In this document: piece after piece, positions 58,527 to 64,000 of the stretch
Layout: each line of letters starts with the position of its first letter
Numbering within the stretch: the first letter of the stretch is position 1
NCBI GenBank assembly: GCA_963768075.1
Contig: CAVYHD010000018.1
Span: forward strand, 372,001-436,000
From: QHXW01 sp963768075
GTDB lineage: Bacteria > Acidobacteriota > Terriglobia > Bryobacterales > Bryobacteraceae
Direction of reading: 5' to 3'
DNA length: 64,000 bases
Notes under the pieces: model-generated
The model's database searches: none
What the model saw: the letters and a program-made list of their open reading frames with translations, nothing else
What the model was told of the DNA's origin: nothing
Program-made: the position numbers and the translations under genes

Positions 58527-58825
58527 GAGGCCGTCCTAGCGCAGGGCTCGGCGATAGCCGTCTCCGTCGCGGCGTTCCATTCCACGCGCTCCACGAGCGT
58601 GCAACCCGAAGGCGAGAGGGCCAGTAGAACCGCATGATCGGAAACTCGCACCAGGTGCACCGAATGCTGCGGTGTGAGCGGCAATCGCGCAATGGATTCC
58701 AGGTGCCGGGCGGCCTTCCGAGCCGCGGGCCCGCGGTAATTTGCCAGGCCCCGGCTGCGCAGCAGCCACAAGGCGCCGCCAAGCAAGCCTAACACCAGGA
58801 GAACCGCCAGGATCTGCTGCCCCAT
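58523..58825 (-). CDS. fliO: Flagellar protein FliO
   Basis: 100 aa. N-terminal membrane helix (QILAVLLVLGLLGGALWLL) followed by a small beta domain (LESIARLPLTPQHSVHLVRV) characteristic of FliO, an accessory factor for FliP assembly. ATG 58825 directly abuts the fliN-like gene. Family is weakly conserved, but the position between fliN and fliP is standard. Confidence 0.82.
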   Translation of the reverse strand: MGQQILAVLLVLGLLGGALWLLRSRGLANYRGPAARKAARHLESIARLPLTPQHSVHLVRVSDHAVLLALSPSGCTLVERVEWNAATETAIAEPCARTAS

Positions 58826-59083
58826 TTAAGTCCTTGCCTCGAACGTCGTGACCCGGATGCCAATACTCTTTTCGAGCACCACCACCTCTCCGCGCGCTAC
58901 CGGCGACCCCCCGACATAAATGTCCAGGTAGTCGCCGGCAGTCTTGGGAAATGAAATCACGCTGCCCGTTGTCAGCTCCAGAATGTCGCGCAGGCACATC
59001 CCCCGGCGATCCACTTCGATCTCGACCTCCAATGGCACATCGCCGAACGGGCCCGCATCTTCGAGTGCGCAAGGACCCAGCAT
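58826..59083 (-). CDS. fliN: FliN/SpoA-domain motor switch protein (copy 2, short)
   Basis: 85 aa, essentially one SpoA domain: VPLEVEIEVDRRGMCLRDIL, LTTGSVISFPK, YLDIYVGGSPVARGEVVVLE, IGIRVTTF. It is at the standard fliN place before fliO, yet the longer copy at 51172 is closer to classic FliN. ATG 59083 overlaps nothing; flgE ends two bases upstream. Confidence 0.87.
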   Translation of the reverse strand: MLGPCALEDAGPFGDVPLEVEIEVDRRGMCLRDILELTTGSVISFPKTAGDYLDIYVGGSPVARGEVVVLEKSIGIRVTTFEART

Positions 59084-59084
59084 C

Positions 59085-60356
59085 TTATGCCTGAATCAGA
59101 TTGATGGTGTCCTGCGTCAACGTATCGGTCGTCGTGATCACCTTCGAACAGGCCTCGTAGCCCGACTGGAACGTGATCAGGTTGGTGAACTCTGTCGCGA
59201 TGTCCACCGTCGAAGCCTCGAGTGAACTCGCCAGCACAGTCCCGCGGCCGCCCGTATTCGGAACACCCACGGCCGGCGCCGCGGTTTCCGCGCTGACTTC
59301 ATAGTTGTTGTCGCCAACCGCGGTCAATGACTCCGGGTTGCGGATCGAGGCCAGTGCCAGTTGCCCGATGGTAACCTGCTGGCCGCTCGAATATTGGGCC
59401 ACGATCTGGCCGCCATCCGCCAACGCAACGTGTGTTAGCTGCGCGGCCGCCGCGCCGTCCTGCGTATCTGTAGCAACCGCCGTCGTCTGCGCGACCTGCG
59501 TTATGGCTCCCGTCCCGTCCGCGTTATAGAGCGACCAGGTGATATTCATGTCGGCCGCGCCGTCGCTCAGTCCGCTGATCGCGATCGGCACCGTGCCGGC
59601 GGTCGCTGCCGGCGTAAGAATCTCGCCGGTCGGGGTAAACGTCAGAGTGCCGCTCGCGCCCGTAATCGGGAAGGGCGTACCGGCCGTGCCGGCCGTGACA
59701 TCAGCTCCGGGAATGGTAACCGCATAGGTCCACGTGTTGGCGGCGGTCTTGTCGAAATTGACCGTCAATGTGTGCGGATCGCCGAGCGAGTCGTAGACTG
59801 TAATCGGCGTCGAAAAGACACCATCTCCCGAGCCGATGGGCGCCGACGAGTCCAGATTGGCCGTGATCGCCATGTTCTGGGTCGCCACCGGTTGTTCCAG
59901 CGAGCCGGAAGGAATCACAAGGTTCGTGATCGGTCCGGTGGTGCTCAGCGTCCCTGCGACCGAGTTCCAGCCCTGGACTAGCTGGCCCGTCGCCGTCACC
60001 AGATCCCCGTTCGCATCCACCGAGAAGTTGCCCGCTCGCGTGTATTCGACGGCGCCGGAGGAGGGGTCCTGCACAATGAAGAAGCCGTCCCCTTGAATCG
60101 CTCCGTCAAGCGCGCCGCTAGTGCTCTGAATCGAGCCCTGCGTGAAGTTCTGCGTCACGGTAGGCTGTCCGGTGCCTAATCCGACCGAAGTCTGCCCGTT
60201 GCCGATCCCGAGCGACGCCGCCACCAGATCGTAGAAGTTGACCGTCTCTTCCTTGTAGCCGACCGTATCCAGGTTCGCCAGATTGTTTCCGACCGCGTCA
60301 ACTCCAACCTCGTTGGCGTTGAGTCCGCTCAGTGCCGCTGAAAATGATGTAAACAT
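59085..60356 (-). CDS. flgE: Flagellar hook protein FlgE
   Basis: 423 aa from ATG 60356. MFTSFSAALSGLNANEVGVD, AVGNNLANLDTVGYKEETVN, the GDGFFIVQDPSSGAVEYTRA motif and the C-terminal helix SLEASTVDIATEFTNLITFQ are typical. The hook is the universal joint of the flagellum. Frame intact. It follows flgD by 37 bases. Confidence 0.92.
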   Translation of the reverse strand: MFTSFSAALSGLNANEVGVDAVGNNLANLDTVGYKEETVNFYDLVAASLGIGNGQTSVGLGTGQPTVTQNFTQGSIQSTSGALDGAIQGDGFFIVQDPSSGAVEYTRAGNFSVDANGDLVTATGQLVQGWNSVAGTLSTTGPITNLVIPSGSLEQPVATQNMAITANLDSSAPIGSGDGVFSTPITVYDSLGDPHTLTVNFDKTAANTWTYAVTIPGADVTAGTAGTPFPITGASGTLTFTPTGEILTPAATAGTVPIAISGLSDGAADMNITWSLYNADGTGAITQVAQTTAVATDTQDGAAAAQLTHVALADGGQIVAQYSSGQQVTIGQLALASIRNPESLTAVGDNNYEVSAETAAPAVGVPNTGGRGTVLASSLEASTVDIATEFTNLITFQSGYEACSKVITTTDTLTQDTINLIQA

Positions 60357-60393
60357 GCCTTTTCCTCCTCGGTCTCGTTTTAGGAATGCCTGA

Positions 60394-60729
60394 TTAAGGT
60401 GTTGTCGTGCTCCCTGAATTAGTCCCGGTTCCGTTCGTGCCACTGGTTCCGCTCGTGCCGCTGGTGCTTGTCGATGCATCCGTCACCAGTTGTTGCACCC
60501 CTTGATTCACGCCGATCATCTGCTCGAGTTCGCTGAACTGCGCCAATTGCGACACGAATTGCGTGCCGTCCATCGGGTTCAACGGATCTTGATTCTGGAG
60601 CTGAGCCACCAGAAGCTGCAGAAACTGCTGCTCGCTGACTTGCGTCTCGGCGGTGGTGGCGCTGGAGAGACTGGTGGACGTCGACGGCGTCGTGGGATTC
60701 GATGTTACTGGTGAGGCGATGCTGCCCAT
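60394..60729 (-). CDS. flgD: Hook-capping protein FlgD, short form
   Basis: 111 aa from ATG 60729. The conserved N-terminal FlgD motif is present: SEQQFLQLLVAQLQNQDPLN followed by PMDGTQFVSQLAQFSELEQM. The FlgD Tudor/Fn3-like domains that normally follow (about 100 residues) are missing; instead a Ser/Thr/Gly-rich repeat tail (TSGTSGTSGTNGTGTNSG) ends the protein. The start lies inside the fliK end. Confidence 0.85.
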   Translation of the reverse strand: MGSIASPVTSNPTTPSTSTSLSSATTAETQVSEQQFLQLLVAQLQNQDPLNPMDGTQFVSQLAQFSELEQMIGVNQGVQQLVTDASTSTSGTSGTSGTNGTGTNSGSTTTP

Positions 60730-62153
60730 GGATTGTTGCTCCTTTGGATGCTGGTTTCTAGTTCGCGAACCCACTGCGGGGTTTGCTCGTCGTGCTGCTG
60801 GTCGCTCTGCTGCTCGCCTTGGCTACCTGATCCGTTTCCATTACGCTGCTGCGAATGGCCGTGCGACGGCGCATCCTGGCCCCGATCCTGTCCGGCCGAA
60901 TTCCCGTTGCCGCCCGGCTGCCACGTCTCTGCTCGATAGCCGTTGACTTGCAGCCGGCCCATCAGATCCGGTAGACCGTCACGCAGCCCGCGGGTAAGGC
61001 TCACATCCGGCGTCCGCACGGAGACGTGCAGTTCTCCGGCTCTTTCCGTGAGCCGCACTTGCACCGAGCTTTGATCCGCATTCGTGAGACGCAGCGAGAT
61101 GTTGCGTACGCTCTCGCCGGCAGCCGCTTCGGGCTCTCCTTTTGGTTCTTGCAGCTGTGGCGCGCCGCTCTCCGCCGTAGCTTTCACCGGGCTCGGCGAG
61201 CGGACGCCCGTAGCATCGCCTGCTACCGGCGCCGCCGTCGGCAGAGTACCTTGGACATTCTGGGCCGTTTGCGGTGCCGTGGCCGCTGTCTCCGGTCCGC
61301 TGTCCGCGCGCACCGCGGCCGGTCCGTCTGCGTCACGCTGCTGCGGATCGCTATCGCCATGGGCGTTGGCGTCGGCGGAGGTCTGACCATCCTGCGAGGA
61401 TTGAACTGCCTGCGCGGGTTGAACTGCCTTCGCCTGGGGAGCGGCCGGCGAATTCGCCGGGTCGGCCTTCGCTGCCCCTGCCGCGGTCTGCGGATCGGCG
61501 CTCTCGTTCGCCGCGGGACGCGCGGTGTCGAAACGCGAGGCTGCGATCGCCGCCTGTGCGTCGCGTAAGTTCAGCGTCGCCGCCGTTCCGGCGTTCTCCA
61601 CCACTCGAGCCGCGAACGCTACTTGAGCGTCAGCCAGCTTTTGCCCGAGCACATGACCCGTACCAGCCGTTGGCCCTTCTTTCGTGATCTGGAAAGCCGC
61701 ATCGAGCGCTTCCGCATGTTGCCCCTCGGCGCCGGATGCGCTGATATTCTTGCTGTTGAGCAGCCCATCTCCCAACGACTTTGCAACGCGTTGATCATCC
61801 TGATTCAACGCTGCCGGCATCACGTCGCTCAGAATTGCCTGGAATGCCAGGAGCTGCGGATTGCCCGCTGCCGGCGTTGTGCTCGCATCCGCGGCCGGTG
61901 TTTGGTTCGTGCTCTGTGAATCCTGCGCGGCTGGCCGCCCACGCCGGATAGAACGCTGAGGAGTTCCCGCGCCCGTTGCGTCTTGCTGCTGTGCATCCCC
62001 GGACGCCGTCTGCTCAGAGGACGGATTCGCGGCTGGCTGTGCCGTAGTCGCTCCCCCGTTCTGCGAACGGCTGGCCTGCGCCGCTTCGGAGGAGTTGGGG
62101 GGCGGAGCGGTCTGCCAGGCAGCCGAGGGCAGAGGGGAGCTGGAGATAAGCAC
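60705..62153 (-). CDS. fliK: Hook-length control protein FliK
   Basis: 482 aa from GTG 62153. Long Ala/Gln/Pro/Ser/Asp-rich region of low complexity, the ruler part, then the C-terminal FliK domain near residues 355-425 (VQVRLTERAGELHVSVRTPD, LRDGLPDLMGRLQVNGYRAE) and a Gln/Gly/Asn-rich tail. It is exported as a molecular ruler and switches FlhB specificity. It heads a minus-strand unit running to 49676, with a sigma28-type promoter about 130 bases upstream. Confidence 0.83.
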   Translation of the reverse strand: MLISSSPLPSAAWQTAPPPNSSEAAQASRSQNGGATTAQPAANPSSEQTASGDAQQQDATGAGTPQRSIRRGRPAAQDSQSTNQTPAADASTTPAAGNPQLLAFQAILSDVMPAALNQDDQRVAKSLGDGLLNSKNISASGAEGQHAEALDAAFQITKEGPTAGTGHVLGQKLADAQVAFAARVVENAGTAATLNLRDAQAAIAASRFDTARPAANESADPQTAAGAAKADPANSPAAPQAKAVQPAQAVQSSQDGQTSADANAHGDSDPQQRDADGPAAVRADSGPETAATAPQTAQNVQGTLPTAAPVAGDATGVRSPSPVKATAESGAPQLQEPKGEPEAAAGESVRNISLRLTNADQSSVQVRLTERAGELHVSVRTPDVSLTRGLRDGLPDLMGRLQVNGYRAETWQPGGNGNSAGQDRGQDAPSHGHSQQRNGNGSGSQGEQQSDQQHDEQTPQWVRELETSIQRSNNPWAASPHQ

Positions 62154-62292
62154 GACCGGCGAAGCTGCAGTTGCGCGGCCAGTCCAATACCTTAGATTTT
62201 CAGCGATTTACACCTAGAAAGCCTGTCAAAATCGTGACTTTTGCCGGTGGCTGGCAAAATCTTGACGGCCTGGCATATTAACCCTGATCTAC

Positions 62293-62318
62293 TTATCGGC
62301 TGAGCCGCGTTGATTTTC
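62293..62318 (-). promoter_or_regulatory. Sigma28-type promoter of the fliK-flgD-flgE-... unit
   Basis: On the minus strand GAAA (62318-62315), 14 bases and a perfect GCCGATAA (62300-62293). Predicted start near 62286, a leader of about 130 bases before fliK. It is identical in arrangement to the 42.2-kb promoter. Confidence 0.6.
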
Positions 62319-62385
62319 TAGGGTGTTTTTTTTCGCCCCCCTTCGGTACCCCACTTGCACCGCTCCCTACCCGGAACGTACCTCC

Positions 62386-63135
62386 ATGGATTCCTTAACC
62401 ATCGCCGCCGCGAGCGGCATGCGTGCCCTCATGGACACCCTCAACATGTCCGCCAACAACCTCGCCAACTCCAGCACCAACGGCTTCAAGTCCGACAAGG
62501 AATCCTACAACCTCTACGTCTCCCCCGATGCGCAGGCCGCCGCCGACGGCGAGGGATATCTCGCCACCACCGTGCCTGTGATCCAGTCGCAATGGACCGA
62601 TTTTGCCCAAGGTCTGCTAATTGGCACGGGCAACAAGTTGGATTTGGCCCTCAACGGCAAAGGATTCTTCGCCGCCAACGGCCCCTCCGGACCTCTTTAT
62701 ACGCGCAACGGCAGTTTCAAGCTAAGTGCTCAGGGCATTCTCGTCACCCATGAAGGGTACCCCCTGCGCACCGTGGACAAAACTCCCATCCAGACGCAGT
62801 CCGTAACCCCCTTAGAGGTGTCGCCCGAGGGCGAGGTGCTTCAGGACGGCCAGAGCCTGGGAACCCTCGAGGTAGTCAACTTCCCCGACACCCATGTCCT
62901 GACCAAACAGGGAAATAACTACTTTAACCTCAACGATCCCAACGCCAAACCGGAGCCGGTTACCGAAACCAAAGTGGAACAGGGAAAAGTCGAGAGCTCG
63001 AATGCCTCCTCGGCCAACGCCGCCGTGCGCCTGGTCAGTGTCATGCGCCAGTTTGAAATGCTGCAAAAGGCGGTTTCCATCAGCGGGGACATGAACAAGC
63101 ATGCGGTGGAGGAAGTCGCCCGCGTAGGTTCTTAA
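62386..63135 (+). CDS. flgF: Flagellar basal-body rod protein FlgF
   Basis: 249 aa from ATG 62386. AAASGMRALMDTLNMSANNL, ANSSTNGFKSDKESYN, LALNGKGFFAANGPSGPLYT and the end VRLVSVMRQFEMLQKAVSIS are the rod/hook-family signatures. It precedes flgG, as in most bacteria. FlgF forms part of the proximal rod. Confidence 0.92.
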   Translation: MDSLTIAAASGMRALMDTLNMSANNLANSSTNGFKSDKESYNLYVSPDAQAAADGEGYLATTVPVIQSQWTDFAQGLLIGTGNKLDLALNGKGFFAANGPSGPLYTRNGSFKLSAQGILVTHEGYPLRTVDKTPIQTQSVTPLEVSPEGEVLQDGQSLGTLEVVNFPDTHVLTKQGNNYFNLNDPNAKPEPVTETKVEQGKVESSNASSANAAVRLVSVMRQFEMLQKAVSISGDMNKHAVEEVARVGS

Positions 63136-63164
63136 AAATGAGAGAGATGCAGAAAGAGATCGCT

Positions 63165-63347
63165 ATGACAACAACAGACGGCACTACCGAGTGGCAGCAG
63201 TTCTACGATTGGTTTGCCTTCGGAATCCTCCCCGGCTCGTCTTCCCCCTCGTCGCCCGCGCAGCCGGCTGAAGCTGCCCGTCCGCCAGCGGCCGACTGCT
63301 GGCAGGTCGTCGATTGTGGGTTGGGCCAACCTCAAGTGCAACTTTAA
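63165..63347 (+). CDS. Small hypothetical protein between flgF and flgG
   Basis: 60 aa from ATG 63165 (AAAGAGA upstream; ATG 63138 is also in frame). It starts MTTTDGTTEWQQFYDWFAFG, has a Pro/Ser/Ala-rich middle and ends VVDCGLGQPQVQL, with two cysteines. No family recognised. Location in a tight rod operon and an intact frame favour a real gene, but shortness leaves doubt. Confidence 0.4.
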   Translation: MTTTDGTTEWQQFYDWFAFGILPGSSSPSSPAQPAEAARPPAADCWQVVDCGLGQPQVQL

Positions 63348-63356
63348 GGAGATTCT

Positions 63357-64000
63357 ATGATCCGCGCCCTATTTAGCGCCGCCAGCGGCATGAACGCGCA
63401 GCAGACCAACATCGAGAACATTGCCAATAACTTGGCGAACTCTAATACCACTGGTTACAAGGCGCGGCGAGCTCAATTTCAAGATTTACTTTACCAAAGC
63501 ATGACCGCCCCAGGTACCCAGGCTGGACAGCAGACGATCGTTCCGGCCGGCCTGCAACTGGGCTTGGGTACGCGCGCCGCTTCGAACGAGATCATCTTCA
63601 CCCAGGGTGATTTTTCCGAGACGGACAATCCCCTGGACGTTGTCATTCAAGGTAACGGGTTTTTCCAGATCCGGCAGGCGTCGGGCGTTCTTGCCTACAC
63701 CCGCGCGGGGAACTTTCAGTTCGATAAGAACGGGAACGTAGTAGACGCCAACGGCAACCCCCTCGTGCCCCAGATCACCATCCCGCCGCAAGCGCAGTCG
63801 GTGAATATCGCGCAGGACGGCACGGTCAGCTACACGCTGCCGGGTCAGACGGCGGCGCAGACGGCCGGACAGATTCAGCTAGCCATTTTCCCTAACCCAG
63901 CTGGACTCAACAGCGTAGGCGGAAATCTGTATCTTCCGACCGATGCCTCGGGCGATCCGGTGGTCGGCAATCCCGGCAGCCAGGAAGGCATGGGCACGCT
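63357..64000 (+). CDS. flgG: Distal rod protein FlgG (partial, runs off the right edge)
   Basis: ATG 63357 with AAGGAG six bases upstream. MIRALFSAASGMNAQQTNIE, NIANNLANSNTTGYKARRAQ, the FFQIRQASGVLAYTRAGNFQ motif and DASGDPVVGNPGSQEGMGTL belong to FlgG, about 214 of roughly 260 residues. The L-ring and P-ring genes flgH, flgI and flgA are expected beyond the edge. Confidence 0.95.
   Translation, partial: MIRALFSAASGMNAQQTNIENIANNLANSNTTGYKARRAQFQDLLYQSMTAPGTQAGQQTIVPAGLQLGLGTRAASNEIIFTQGDFSETDNPLDVVIQGNGFFQIRQASGVLAYTRAGNFQFDKNGNVVDANGNPLVPQITIPPQAQSVNIAQDGTVSYTLPGQTAAQTAGQIQLAIFPNPAGLNSVGGNLYLPTDASGDPVVGNPGSQEGMGT

Noticed and set aside
62166..62181. Minus-strand TGGC...CTGCA with correct -24/-12 spacing before fliK
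   Set aside because: Predicted transcription would begin at the fliK start codon itself; the sigma28-type site further upstream is a better promoter.

Overview
GC-rich bacterial chromosome segment. It is almost fully coding and has no tRNA, rRNA, CRISPR array, prophage or insertion sequence that I can recognise. The gene set (ClpB, complete Pst uptake system, polyphosphate genes, hybrid kinases, full flagellar cluster with FlbD and DUF2802) fits a soil-type, probably Acidobacteriota (Solibacter-like), organism. That placement is an inference from gene content and was not tested.

1-9496: an Hsp20 chaperone with its own sigma70 promoter and terminator, then clpB, htpX and the 23S rRNA methyltransferase rlmI on the plus strand. 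On the minus strand lie a secreted hypothetical protein, a decayed DUF433/DUF5615 toxin-antitoxin relic, a ClC/CBS chloride transporter, and a coupled PHP-PAP2 pair.

9619-24460: a phosphate and polyphosphate island. On the minus strand, ppx, a CHAD domain split over two genes, DUF2252 and phoR lead into a Pho-box promoter that drives a porin, pstSCAB and two phoU genes. Two thymidylate-kinase-like genes and sixA run divergently. Genes are tightly coupled, and CHAD, Ppx, PhoR, Pst and PhoU all have a plausible phosphate role, so I read the region as one functional neighbourhood.

24530-29798: two large hybrid histidine kinases, immediately upstream of flagellin and facing away from it.

30143-64000: a flagellar cluster. 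A plus-strand unit carries fliC-fliD-(small gene)-flgBC-fliEFGHIJ. Minus-strand units are flbD-motA-motB, then sigma28-flgM-flgN-flgK-flgL-fliM, then the long fliK-flgD-flgE-fliN-fliOPQR-flhB-flhA-flhF-fliA-fliN-DUF2802-DsbA-MauE unit. A plus-strand bacterial enhancer-binding protein sits between the last two. flgF and flgG start at the right edge. Four sigma28-like promoters of the form GAAA-N14/15-(C)CGATAA precede fliC, flbD-motAB, a small unknown gene and the fliK unit. A 12-base motif is shared by the regulator and flbD control regions.

Sequence quality is uneven. clpB, htpX, fliC, fliD, the DsbA-like gene, flhF, flhA, flhB, fliR, fliQ and fliP carry many single-base insertions that break conserved frames, while most of the remaining genes are clean. 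These look like uncorrected sequencing insertions, so the affected genes are annotated as whole genes spanning the broken frames.
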